Source: Uloborus plumipes (taxonomy: Eukaryota; Arthropoda; Arachnida; Araneae; Uloboridae). From it: a stretch of DNA of 64,000 nt. Positions within the stretch are counted from its first letter, which is position 1. Each line of letters begins with the position of its first letter. The position numbers were made by a program, and so were the translations under genes. The stretch lies in the NCBI GenBank assembly GCA_038373865.1, contig JAXGGA010006472.1, forward strand, positions 1 to 64,000, given 5' to 3'. The notes under the pieces were generated by a model that saw only the letters and a program-made list of their open reading frames with translations, was not told the origin of the DNA and ran no database searches. Positions 47,806 to 59,394 of this stretch are shown here, one piece after another.

Positions 47806-48544
47806 GTTGATGTAAAATACTGTTAATCGTGTAATAGAAAAATTTTCATAGCAAAAATATCTTGTTTTTCACTTTGCCCCATGCTTTTTTGAGGTGAAAA
47901 TTTTCCACACTTTTTTAAAAGTACAAAATAATTTCCAAAGATGAAAAATAATATTTCAACGAAAGTTGTATTACAAAATACATTGCTCCTTCTTTATGTA
48001 CAACTTTTAGAACAAATTTCCCATTTGTTCCTCTTGAAGCAGGTAAGTAAACATAACTATTTCACTTTGCCCCACATTCCCCTACATTAATTCTTAAAGG
48101 TGTTTTTTTATTATTATTTAAATTTATTTTTATTTAATAGTTTATTTATCGTAAGTAAGTCATAATTTTTGTAATACTTAACCAAATTTCAGAAATAAGA
48201 AATTATTGTAAAAATTTCTTTTCACCGCTATCAATGATAAAATAACCACGAACAGCTCTTATTATTTCTGTTATTTAAGAAGTTACTTCAAAAATAAAAA
48301 TAAAACGGGATTTTTCATTCCTTGAGTCAAGTGCGAATGCTTAGCACGGGTCAGCTATTTTTGGATTGTGAGGCTAGAAATAGGTTCTGCATTTGTTGTT
48401 CATAACTTTTTCAATAAATGCTTTTTTTCTCCATTAGTGTTAAGTAAATTATCCTCATAAAAACAATCATGATTTGCTAATGAAAAATAAATTCTTACCT
48501 GAATTTGATTATTAGAGGTTGCAATTGCCAGCATCAAAATTTAG

Positions 48545-49252
48545 TGAGCTTGCCGATTTTGCCGATTATTAATAATCGGCAAAATCAGACCGATTAATCG
48601 GCCCAAAATATTTTTTTTTTATTCTGAAAGTATACCTTCCTCTAAGAAACTACGATGAATAGTTTTATTAACAGTAATAGTAATCCTCACCAGTTGATAT
48701 AAAGTTTTTAATAAATTAATTCTCCTACTTTGAATAAATATACACATTGACAACGTTGCAACATTTTTCATGTGGCGACAGTTTCCTCCTTAGTACAGTG
48801 TTTTAGATAACCTCTAATTTTCACAAAGAATAAAAGTCTTGAATTAAATTGCTACTAATCACTAAAAAAATTAAAATTAAAAGTACTCTTAAATTGGAGT
48901 ACAAACTCCCCCCCCCCTCCCTTTTTCTGAATTTTTATGTCCAATTAACATAATTAGCAATGCGTTAAGGTAATGTGTTTGACAATAACATGAAAATTGG
49001 TTCTAAGAAATTTGATAAAATGTTGAAATTATTTTGTGAAAATTGAGAAAATTAAAAAAAATCTTCTCTTGGCAATAAATTACTTACTATTTCTAAACTC
49101 GGAATTGTATAAGAGAGAAAAAACAGTGATGGTAAAATTGGTAGTATTAAAAACAATCCTCCTTATCATTAATCGGCTGAGCCGATTAATCGGTTGATTA
49201 TCAACAACCGATTAATCGGTAATCGGCCAATTTTCTTATCGGTGTATCCCTA
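48545..49252. repeat. hAT-like repeat rich in CCGATTAATCGG
   Basis: Both margins carry several CGATTAATCGG palindromes and GCCGATT blocks. The right margin reads, on the minus strand, TAGGGATACACCGATAAG, which resembles hAT termini of the TAGGGATGCACCGA type. The left terminus and target duplication were not found. Confidence 0.45.
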
Positions 49253-49793
49253 GCTATATGCAAAAAAAAAAAATGTATTTTTTGAAATTCAAGTAAAACG
49301 TATATGAATTATGGAGTGAATATGGGCTGAAAAAGATACCTGATATGTGATGATTCAAATCGTCTCTAGCAAAGTTCGAGCGCAATTTTATCCTTAATTT
49401 TTGAATTGTTTTTCAACGTTAATATTGCAAAATAAAAATTTTCGTTTGATCTCCAAATCCGCCCAGAAGAGAAAACGCCTACCTTCTAAATAAGCAAAAG
49501 AAGAAATTTAACTCATATTCATATTATACAATTTAAAAAAAACCAGAAAAGTAAAGAAAAAGTAAGTGAGCTCTGCCTATTTATTCTCCTGCAAAGCGAC
49601 GGAGATAAGCAATCTTGAAGGGGACGACTTTCTTCCCCGCCAATTAGCTCACAATAGGACCCCAACTTTTTCCCGCGTAGAAAGGACGATTGATCATGTT
49701 TTGGAAGAGTCTATTTTGTGATGTTCTTTCGAAATTGATGTCCGTCCTTTGGGGACCAGAACGGCGATGAGCCCATCGTCCTTAAAGAGTTAA

Positions 49794-51900
49794 TCATACT
49801 TATGTTAAACTTTTTGTGTTAAATTTTTTTTTTATGCTCTTGATTTCTCTAAATATAAATTCTGGGACCTAGGATTGGTATAAAAAGTTACATTTTGTAT
49901 TTTTGACTTCTTTTTTTGCTTCAAACTTTTATTCTCTTAACTCTGTATCTAATTTTGAGCATTTTTGTGGCTGGAAGTATGCAACTAGGACAAACTTTTG
50001 CCAAAATAAAGGCCATGTAAGTTAAAGTTTAGCACCTTATATATAAATGGTGAAAAATAGAAACTCTCCATATTGCCGATACAATATATTTTTTTATTTG
50101 AAATATACAGAAGAAAGTGGTTTTTAAAAATTATATTCATTGCGTTTTAAAATTGTTTCCACAAATTTATCATTTGGATTAATCACCAGTTTTGGTCACA
50201 ATGAGTCTGAAAAAGAAATCAAAATTTTTAGGTGTCAAATCAAAATTTTTGATCACAAAATGCAACTAATGACTGCATATCTCTAGCACTTACTGTCCTA
50301 CACACAAAAATGCTCAATTACATTGCTTAAACCTCGACTAACATTGGTACAAAAATTCAAATTAAGTAGCAATATTTAGCTTGACGTTTAAACCAAAAGT
50401 TATTTGAAAATCTTCCTAACTTTTTATGGTCACACTGGAATTATTATAGTCTATATTTTCTCAGTTTTAAAACAAGCAACATACTTATTTCTGAAATTAC
50501 TTTGATGTGGGTTTACATTACATTTTTTTAACAATTTAAAGCAACTACGTGATAAGTATTAAAGTATTTTTCAATAAGAATGAACCTACAATTTTAAGTC
50601 AAGTCAGCATCGTCTCAGTGTAACTGTGTATGTAACACATATCGCACACTGAGAATGAAAGAGACACACCTTTTTTTTAGTAGTAATTTAATGCAAATGC
50701 AATTTAAAAGGGCTCCTTTTATTTTTGGTTTGTGACATGTTTAAGCCTATCATGCAAAGACCTCCCTCCTCCCCTCCCCCAGTCGATCTTATGTTCACAC
50801 CAAACTTGAAAAGTTGATCTTCAATAAAATTATGTTGCTGATTACTGCTCGAAAGCAAGTTTTAAATTGTTAAAAGCATTCTAGCTTTTTAAAATTGCTC
50901 CAAGAATGGAAATGGAGAATTTTTCCAACATTTATACACTTGCAAAAAATGAAAAAGGTAATCTTTGTTATTTAAAAAGTATTTTAAGCATTTGATTTCT
51001 TCAATTTTCTGCAATTACTTATAGATATAAAGCATTAAGGGCACATTTAGATTGTCTGTATGTGCCCCAAAAGCAACGTCCAAATGTGCCCCATAGCTAG
51101 AAGATAATGATTTTGTTAGACACATAGCCGAATATAATTTTTATTTGATAAATTTGCTCTTCTTAATAATTCATTATATTTAATGAGTAAACTATTTAAT
51201 TTTCATAATGCAATATAGAGGTCTATTAATTATAATTCAAACAAGTTCAGCATAAATAACTTTCAAAATTGCCTGATTGACAGAACTAAGAAAATTTTAC
51301 TGCTGCTTCAAATTTTCTTGGACAGTGCATCATAGGGCTGTTATTGAAGCATAATCTTTTTATAATGTTCACATTTTTTGAATGTTCGGAAAAATTGAAC
51401 TGTCGGCATATGCCCATATCCAGATGTGCCTCCCTCTCCCCTTGACAATTCGATTAACATACATTGTTGACGAACATCCTTGAATCCCTCCTAAAAGATG
51501 TGAAACAAATGTTAAGAGACACAGTTAAACTGTCTTAAGGTTCTTGTTTGCTGCAGTTTTTTGTTTTTAGAGGTAGAAAATAAGTTATTAGTAAAAACCA
51601 AAGGTGAATCTGTCATCAATGTAAAATAATATAAAAATTAAAAAGATTAAGTGTTTTATTATTGTTCTGTTACTCTTGGTGTATATATAAAATTTAGAGG
51701 TACCACACCTCATTAAAACATGTAACTAAAGAGTTTTTGATATAGTTTCAGTAGTTTTCATTAGTTTATCTATTGAAATAGATAAATGAAAATAAGTTAC
51801 AAAAAGAAATTTTGTTTATGTTTTTTGCTAATTATTGAAAGATGAGTAATTTACTTTATATATGTGTAAATGAAATGATCATTTTTGCTCCTTTTTGCAG
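49794..51900. other. AT-rich upstream region of the SERAC1-like gene
   Basis: No coding or paired repeat ends were recognised. A short inverted pair CTCAGTGT/ACACTGAG lies at 50614-50656. The 5' untranslated exon of the SERAC1-like gene must lie upstream of the acceptor at 51900, but it was not identified. Confidence 0.4.
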
Positions 51901-51985
51901 TGTTCATGTTTTGGCTAAGATGGCGTGGAATTCTATATTATGCTTTGGACAAAAAAATCCTATTATGTGGAACATCTTTAGCTGG
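51901..51985 (+). CDS. SERAC1-like gene, first coding exon
   Basis: Acceptor CTCCTTTTTGCAG precedes ATG at 51906. The coding part is 80 bp (26 codons plus two bases) up to donor GTATGT. The peptide MFWLRWRGILYYALDKKILL followed by CGTSLAG is basic and then hydrophobic, and continues in the next exon as YYTFF. This suits the N-terminal membrane anchor of SERAC1, where vertebrates have SLILGGSLFLTYEVLALKK. SERAC1 acts at mitochondria-ER contacts in phosphatidylglycerol remodelling and cholesterol handling. It starts later than the vertebrate protein, with about 30 fewer residues. Confidence 0.8.
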
Positions 51986-52539
51986 GTATGTTTAATAATG
52001 TAATATGTTATTTTTAAGTTGCAAGCTTCATTGTATTTAATAGCAAAATAAAATAAATGTGCATAAGGCCATTCCGCTTTATTTGAACTGTACAAAGTGA
52101 GACAATTAAATAACAGGACTGCACATACCTTAAACTTGATGTGGAGGCATGAAAATGGAATCTAATTGATCTTTATACTTTTGGTGCTGCTATCTCGTTA
52201 CTCCATTCCTCTATCTAAGTTCAGTTTTTATTTATTTATTAATTTTTCATCCTCGTCTGAGTAAGATGTTATGTTAAAGTGCTGCAATCAAAATAAGCTA
52301 AAAATCGAGCAGCACATAAATTTGAAATTCCTAGTGAAGTTTTTACAAAATCTCCCTGAATGTTTTAGATTGTTAAAAAAGAAGTGTTTGGCATGTTACA
52401 TAGTCATATTTTTTAAAAGCATAAATGGTTTTCGGAAGGTACTGAAGTTGTTTAAGATGACAAACATGGTCAACTGATAAAACAATTAAAAAAATAATGA
52501 AATAGTGCTTGAAATGTTAAGATGTTAGACATTTGGAAC

Positions 52540-52830
52540 ACTGACAGAGAGACAATAAGAAAAATGTTTTTCCCGGATTTGCATAGGGCGAAAGTTTGCG
52601 CACACAATTGTACCAAACAACTGATATCCTCAGTACGCAATGTGAAACACCTCTTGGCGGACAAATGCATTACTATGCTTAATCATCTACTGTGCTCACC
52701 ACGTCCCATTCCTTGCAACTTCTACCTGTTTCCAAAAATAAATACTGCATTGAAGGAATCAAATTTTCAATCTGTAGTAGAGGTGAAAGCAAAAGCGCAG
52801 ACTTACTAAAAAAGATGACTCTACAAGAAC
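52540..52830 (+). pseudogene. mariner transposase remnant (irritans/mauritiana-like)
   Basis: The frame gives HNCTKQLIS (normally HDNAPAH, so the catalytic D is N), then FYLFPKINTALKESNFQSV and EVKAKAQTY, which are hallmarks of the mariner C terminus (FFLFPKLKSALKG, FxSVEEVK). A short stretch between is degraded (LCSPRPIPCN for YSPDLAPCD), which loses the third aspartate too. The N-terminal two thirds are missing. It lies in SERAC1-like intron 1. Confidence 0.75.
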
Positions 52831-53059
52831 TACTTTTATTGAATAAAATTTTACAATAACTACTATTCTTACATAAAAGTTTGATTTAAAGATTTTTCAA
52901 CTTATGCGCCTTCCATTATTATTTCATAATTAAATTTCAGCCTCCGGTGGTAAAAATTTCTGTCATATCTGGTTCAACCTCATTATCACATCATTTGAAT
53001 TTTACGACACTCTGGATGTCACACCGCTTTTGCACAGTAAATGGCTCTACAAAGTGTTA

Positions 53060-53106
53060 CTCTTCGTAGACAGTTCTCAGAATTACATGATAACGAGGTT
53101 CGACTG
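53060..53106. mobile_element. Solo Tigger/pogo-type terminus
   Basis: ATAACGAGGTTCGACTG followed by TA matches a pogo-type right end (compare 34611). No matching left end was found; 3' fragment only. Confidence 0.5.
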
Positions 53107-53931
53107 TAGTTTTTTATTTTAAATGTGTCAAGTTCTGGCTTTTATTATTCCATTATATTTGGTTAACATATCATTTGCTATTTTTGTAGCCACTGTAAAA
53201 TCCTGGACGAGAAAATTGTGTCAAGCTATAAGAGGAATATATTATAGTATAATCTGATGTAACACTTGCAGCTCATCTCTTTCATTTTGCTTAAAACCAA
53301 CTCAAAAATTTCTCATTGAATTTCAGTATATAGTTTTGATGGGCTTTTAATGATGTTAGGTATTAAATGAGGAATTGAATAATTCAACTTTCAGTTTAAT
53401 TTTCAGAAAAGAAGTCTTCTGTGGCACTAGAAGATTTCATAGAATATGAAATCATCTATTGTTTTACCTTAAGCCATATAGCTAGCTATCTTATACGTAA
53501 GTCTTATCTGACAAAGCTGTGGATGACGCCGGGGCTGTCTTCGACAGCTTCCGTGACATTTAGGGCTTTTGCACCCTTTCATTGACAAGACATTATCACC
53601 ATAGCTAAGTCTGCATTATTTTAATGAAAAAGTTTTCTTACAAAAGCTGAATTACTATGTACATTGCTGATTTTTAGAATCATTTTTAAAATTATTATAA
53701 TAAATCATTTATGAAAATACTTTAACTCACACTAACTGTTTTTTGCATTTTAAATTTATTAATTGCTTAATGACAAACTAATGCTATTTTCTGATGTTGC
53801 TTTTGTGTAATCCATGTGTGGTTGTTTCCCTGCTCATTACGTTAGGATCATGTAATTTGAAACCTAACTTTCATTTACTGGCCCTATGTGCAGTGATGTC
53901 TTGTACCTAAGGTCATTTGTTAATTAAAAAA

Positions 53932-53957
53932 ATATATATATATATATATATATATAT
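53932..53957. repeat. (TA)n microsatellite
   Basis: Run of about 13 TA units in SERAC1-like intron 1. Confidence 0.9.
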
Positions 53958-54202
53958 TTGACAGAATTCAGTATTTTTTTATTATTATTATTTATTAAGA
54001 ACCATTTATTTTTAAAGAACCAAGCAGGTTTGGATAGTTGACATTTTTGAGTTCGCTGAAAGTTTCAAGATGTGTTGTAAAATTATTCGACACTAAATTC
54101 TTTCATTCTTGAGGCAATTTTTTTTCTTGAGGTTTTGGAAGGTCAGTTTTAAGCTTTTTTTATGTTTTAGAAAAAAAAAAAAAAACATTGGATTGGTTAG
54201 GG

Positions 54203-56669
54203 CGGGACTGCCGCGAAGAAAGAGAGGGGGAAAATTATTGAGCTGTGGGCCTAGTCCTCGCAAAACGGGCAATTCGCTAAGCGATGGAACGAAACGTGTT
54301 GTTGAGCGGCGCTTTCCTGAAGTTCCGTTGCTCTACTGATAATTTCTGTATTAAATAATTGGTCATTTTTGTGAGTGTGAGTTTTATGTTCTTAGAACTA
54401 AATGAAAACTTTAGAATGTAATTTTGAATGGAAAACCTGTATTTATATTTCCTTTTTAACATTTCGAATTGCGTTTTTTTTCATTACGTTAATACTTGCC
54501 AGAGCCATGTTTGCCTTCTGGAAAAAAAAAAATCTTTTCAGCGTTTCCCGAGAGGCACCACGTGGAGGTCTTTGCACTCTCACCCCCCCCCTCGCACTTT
54601 TTTTCTAAATGAATGTGATGAAACTTTATTAAACTTAAAAATATGATTTCTCACCCGTCATTAATGGAACTAGACTTTTTTTTCTTTCCTGAGAACTGAA
54701 TAAAAAAATATTCTGCAGCACTGCACTTCAAAATCGTGTACTTGCGTTTCGTTCCCCTGTTTACTGTTGGATTATTTTTCATTTTCGTGTAATTGTTTAA
54801 AAATATATTTAAGAAGACAGAAACACATTTCATAACAAGTTCCATTCTAGGACGATTGCAGCTTTCACAATCTTCATTCACGTCGTCAAATTCCAACAGC
54901 TTTTCTTTAATTGCACTTTTCAAAACACCTTTTACATTGGGCAAAAACAACAATTCTTCTTGGTTTCTTAAAATAAACTGAAATATCTTATGGCAAATCA
55001 TTAAAGTTTTAACAATTTCTGGGTTGGGATAGGTTAATCTTTCTCTGTCAATATCAAGCAAATAATTTTTTATCCTTTCATCAGTCATATCGAACAAGAC
55101 TGTTTTGTCAGAGGCTAAAAATTGAACGCAAGTATGGCACTGCAAATGAGTTTTAATTTTATATACGGCATATCCAGAGATATAAATGTAAAGGGGTACA
55201 ATATTTTCCTCCTCTTCCGTGTGGTTACGGAAATCAACGCCGTGAATACTAATTTCTGCTTCGACATTTTCATCTTTTTCTTCCGAAAAATCAAGAAGAA
55301 ATTCTGAGAGTGGATATGATCCGTATTTGGTGGAATGTAAATTGATGATATTTGTTAATCGTAGTTTCTTTTCTGCTTTTATTACTTCTTCTATTGTTAA
55401 ATTATAATTTCCTCCATGGAGTTGCCTATACTGCCCAAATCTTCTCTCTAATGCATCAATTTGGTACTTCGCAGTTAAAACAAAGTTAGAATTCAGAGTT
55501 GTAAAATTATAGATGATAATTTCTATCATTGCTTTTGTTGTGTGCGTTAAGGAACAGAATGTCTCTTCTGTCAACTTGCCTGCTCTCTTGCTCTTGATAC
55601 CCTTGATCTGCATTATTTTCCACATTTGCTAACCACTTTACAAATTTTCTTAAGAAATCTATTCTTTCATCAGCTAAGCATTTGAAGGGCTTGCTATTTT
55701 CTTCAAACTTTTCAAACCCCTTTCGAGTGTTCTTGATATTCATAATTCGCCACCATTTAACAATTATGTCCAGGAATATTGCCGAGCCCTCATATTTTTC
55801 GTCATTCAAGCTTCGTAATGCACTCGCATTACTCTCATCAAAGATTTTTAAGCATAAGGCAACATTTTGCCTTTCCAAGTTGGAAGGAAATAAAGCTTTT
55901 TTTTGACAACTTCGGGGCATATTTTGTCAAGGAATTTTCCTCTTCTGAAAAAAGATATCTTAAATGCCCCAGTGATGCATGTAGAAGCTCATGCTCATCA
56001 TCGAATGAGGGAAACAATGAATGTATTTTCTGACGTTTTCTGGTTCAGCCAGTTATTTATGATACATTTCAATATATGCAAAGAATCAAAGAATATAAAT
56101 ATTTTTTTACCATCATATTGTGGATTAGGGAAATAAGTTTGTAATTCTCCACCGATTGATGTAAACACATTGCGATTTCTCACCCACCTCAAGGGACCCC
56201 TCAAGTCTCAATTGTTGAATGGAACAATAATATCTTTGTCCCTCATCTTAATGGGTTTTGTTATTAGGAGGCAGACGATTAGTTAGATAAGGATGACATT
56301 AACAAAGTAAAGAAAAGCTAGTAAACGCTCCAAGGCTGTGACAACAGCGTGAGAAACAAGAAACTGACTGACTCACTGATGGCAAGGAAATTTTTGTTAT
56401 TTTAATCCAGGTTATAATTCTAATCCAATTGTCTTTCTGAAAAGAGAAAACGTTGAAAATGTTCATGCATTTTTTATTATTTTTAAATATTGAGGGACAT
56501 GCAAAATTTGGCTGATGTAAAAAATAAAGAGCGCACGAAATCCACGTAGTGCTATACTGGAGGAAAGAAATTTCCCATCGCTTAGCGCTTGTCAAGATGG
56601 CGTTTAATCGGGGAGGACCAGGCCCACACATTTTCCCCCCTACAACTCTCTAAGATTCGCGGCGGTCCC
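54203..56669 (-). mobile_element. P-element-like (THAP9-type) transposon copy
   Basis: The inverted ends GGGACTGCCGCGAA and GGGACCGCCGCGAA are flanked by GGTTAGGG on both sides (54195-54202, 56670-56677), an 8-bp duplication as in P elements; the left end carries one extra C. Subterminal blocks GTGGGCCTRGTCCTC and GCTAAGCGATGG recur in inverse orientation about 50-110 bp inside each end. The minus-strand interior encodes broken P-type transposase. At about 2.47 kb it lacks the THAP DNA-binding part, so it is internally deleted as well as frameshifted. It lies in SERAC1-like intron 1. Confidence 0.85.
54651..56204 (-). pseudogene. P-element/THAP9-type transposase, frameshifted
   Basis: Three minus-strand segments follow each other in family order. 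The first (56204-55998) has FIFFDSLHILKCIINNWLNQ, like the PHLLKNIRNNW region. The second (55920-55507) has PSNLERQNVALCLKIFDES and FLDIIVKWWRIMNIK. The third (55625-54651) has KAGKLTEETFCSLTHTT-like sequence, then ERRFGQYRQLHGGNYNL and IKAEKKLRL, the P-type C-terminal signature. The frame changes at about 55590 and between 55998 and 55920. The N-terminal THAP finger is absent. About 500 residues remain, whereas THAP9-like proteins are usually 700-900. Confidence 0.88.
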
Positions 56670-56677
56670 GGTTAGGG

Positions 56678-58020
56678 TAAATGGGCCCCCTTTTTAGAAT
56701 AGTTCGTTTTTGATGCCTTATACAAAAGTTTTAAAGCAAAACAGCTTAAATTTTTTGACTTATTTTGTCTTGGACATTATTGATAAACACAAGTTCAGCA
56801 TTGTTTCCTAAAAACATGCTTTAAATATTTTTATCTATCGTATTCTTTGCAAAATGGCATGGGGGGCCCACTTACCCCCTAGGAAGGGGTAAGTGGGCCA
56901 CCCTCCTTTTATTTATATTTAAAGTGAGCATATTTTGGAAAGGTGTTTGTGGGTCCTACCTGACAAAGTATGGGATATTGTAGTAGGGAATATTATTCTG
57001 TAAATGTACCCATCAATGAGATATCTACTCACATACAAATGTGTATGGCAGAAAATTATAAAGCGGAATACGAAACAATTATGTGTGGAATTCATTAAAA
57101 GCCGTTAGGCGCATTTTTTGCTTATACATATAAATTAGTGTTGAATACACATAATGGAGTCGATTAAGATCAATTTTGGTAAAATAGAGAAAAATTATAG
57201 GTTGAAAAAAAAAATTAAAACACTTAATGGCAGTGTCTTTTTGAAGTTTTCTGAGGGAGAAACATCATCAGTTCATCCTCAGTTATAATTCTAATATCAC
57301 CTACATTAAACCAATAAAAAGTGTAGTTATTTCTATTTATTCTATCAAATTTTTGCAGTATTTTTTTTCATTTGTACCATATTTTAAAATTAGACCTTCA
57401 AAATACTTTATGGTTTTCTTTGATGCAAGTTTCACAAATACATAGTTACCAGCTTTTGCAGTTTTTGTCGCTGAATCATTAATTTCTTCTAGGTCTCCAT
57501 AATTATCTTTCATTTCGTCATAAAAATTGCTTCATCAAAACTACTTTTCATTTTGAAATCATCATTATTACGGGGGGGGGGGGGGCACTTACACCATAGT
57601 GAGGGGGCCCACTTACCCTAATAGAGAAAAATTAAGGGGTAAGTGGAACCCCTCCCCTTAAATACTTATTAATAATACTTTGCACAAAAATTCTTGTTGC
57701 AATGTGTATTTTAGGTTAAACCTTACAAGAAAACTTGATGAACATAGAAAAAATAATAAAAATTAACATTGAAACACTTCTTTGAAAAATGTTGCTTGAA
57801 CTCGCAAAAAAAAAATTTTTTTTTGGAAATGTTTTTGACATAAATTATATGATCAAAAAAAAAAAAAAAAAAAAAAAAGTTCCATAAAACCCAAATATAT
57901 GCAAAAGCAATCACTGTGATGTAATTTGACATGATCAGTACAAAAAAGTATGAAAACCATATGCGCATTTCTGTTTTAAGGAGGGTGACCCACTTTCCCC
58001 AGTGGCCCACTTACACGAAC
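56678..58020. repeat. Repeat with recurrent AAGTGGGCC blocks
   Basis: The left margin GGTAAATGGGCCCCC and the inverse right margin GTAAGTGGGCCACTGG bound the stretch. Internal copies at 56868-56904 (a hairpin around CTTACCCCCTAGG) and 57590-57650 repeat the same block. The P-element copy sits exactly at the left margin, and its duplicated target GGTTAGGG may be the terminus of this repeat. It contains a G14 run and an A23 run. Class unknown. Confidence 0.5.
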
Positions 58021-58359
58021 CAACCCTACCAATTTACATAAAGCCAATCCTTTTTTTCCAAGAGTGAACCAGGTATGTATGAATGTTGAGAAGTTTTTAA
58101 AATTGTTTTGCTGCAATCCTCAGGTGTTGGCCTTAATAGAAATTCAGTCCAATTACTTGTTGATTTATTTTCATTTAGCATATTGTTTGTTATCCTGTAA
58201 TTATAATGTTGTTTTGTAAAGGATTAAAATCTTATAGATTTTATAATAAATATAATAATAATAATATAAATTATTCTGCAGTGTTCAGGAATTGTTCAAT
58301 TCATAGTTCTGTCATGAATATTGTGAATTTGAAAATGCTTGGGGGCACATTCTGATTAA

Positions 58360-58440
58360 CCCTCCTAGCGGCAGGACACGCCCTTTCAATGTTAAACTCC
58401 ATCGAACAGCAGGAGTATACTCGAGCTTGCCGCCAGGAGG
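58360..58440. mobile_element. Tiny piggyBac-like MITE, 81 bp
   Basis: The ends CCCTCCTAGCGGCA and (inverse) CCTCCTGGCGGCA are flanked by TTAA (58356-58359, 58441-58444). It ends 39 bp before the SERAC1-like exon 2, so it lies in or near the branch-point region. Confidence 0.85.
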
Positions 58441-58479
58441 TTAAGAAAACTGGATTAGTTAAGTTTTTTAATTTTGTAG

Positions 58480-58595
58480 GTATTACACATTTTTTCCTTC
58501 AAGAACTGTTCATTTGAAGCTTGAACAGAAAGAAGAAAATGAACAACAAAATGTGAATGAAGATTTTAATTATATATATCTACCCCATGACTCTG
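58480..58595 (+). CDS. SERAC1-like gene, second coding exon
   Basis: Acceptor TTTTAATTTTGTAG precedes 116 bp ending at donor GTAAGC. The first base completes a Gly codon from exon 1, and one base is left over for the next exon. The peptide is YYTFFPSRTVHLKLEQKEEN, then an E/N/Q-rich stretch and FNYIYLPHD. In vertebrates the corresponding part follows the anchor as KKAVTLDTQVVEREK and KSYIYVH. The frame joins cleanly on both sides. Confidence 0.82.
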
Positions 58596-59394
58596 GTAAG
58601 CCAAAGTAAATGAACTTGTGTATTGCAACAATACATATGTTTTACTGTGCTATTAATTTATTTACAAAAGTTAATATTTGCTTTGTTTTTGCATTGATGA
58701 CGCTCTAAAACGTTACTATAATGATAGTTTTCAGTGCCACTAGCAGTGGTAAGCATGACTTTTTTTTTTAAAACTATTTAATTCCTAATACAGTCATGCC
58801 CATTTATAGTGAAGCCCCATCTGGGAGTTTTATTGGTGTAAGGCAATAGCTTCAATTCCTCTCCATGCTTTGCAATGTATTATTTAACTTTTTATAGCAA
58901 AATCAATAATTTAAAAAAATCATTTATCTCCCATTTTTCATCCACAAATTTAAACTGCATTATTAAAAAGTGAATGCATCTTGAACAAAAAATAATAAAC
59001 TTCATTACACAATTCATAATAACAGTAATAAATAATGTACTGAATATGACTTGTTTTTCTCTCATTCTTTATTCTGTCTTCAATTTTTTATAGAGTAATT
59101 TTGATTGTCCATATTATGAGAAAGCAAACATGTTAGTTGCTTTGTCAAGAAAAGGGGTTAGATCTTTCTTCTTTCAATTCAAAACAGCTTGTTTAAGATT
59201 GATCAGTGATTGCAAGTCTTTGTGGTTAAATTATTTTAGTCATTGCTGCCTTTTTTATTTGCTGAAGTTCCATTTAATAACTTGGAAAGCATTCAAGGCC
59301 AATTAATTCCTAACTTTTAACATACCCTGTTTAAAGTTGCATTATGAGAAATGTATCATTCGAAATATATCAGATATTTCTTATCCCCTTAAAC

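Larger units (their letters stand above)
43960..49789. mobile_element. Possible large piggyBac-like element, 5.8 kb
   Basis: The left end CCCTATAAGGAGGCTGGGC and inverse right end CTCTTTAAGGACGATGGGC match at 15 of 19 bases, and each is bordered by TTAA (43956-43959, 49790-49793). Both subterminal regions are unusually GC-rich for the area (CGCGGGAAA and CGCGTAGAAAGGACG). No transposase was recognised. The size and nested content mean two unrelated TTAA ends remain possible. Confidence 0.45.

Noticed and set aside
57723..58010. 95-codon minus-strand ORF with poly-F run
   Set aside because: The phenylalanines are the translation of an A23 tract; no family features.
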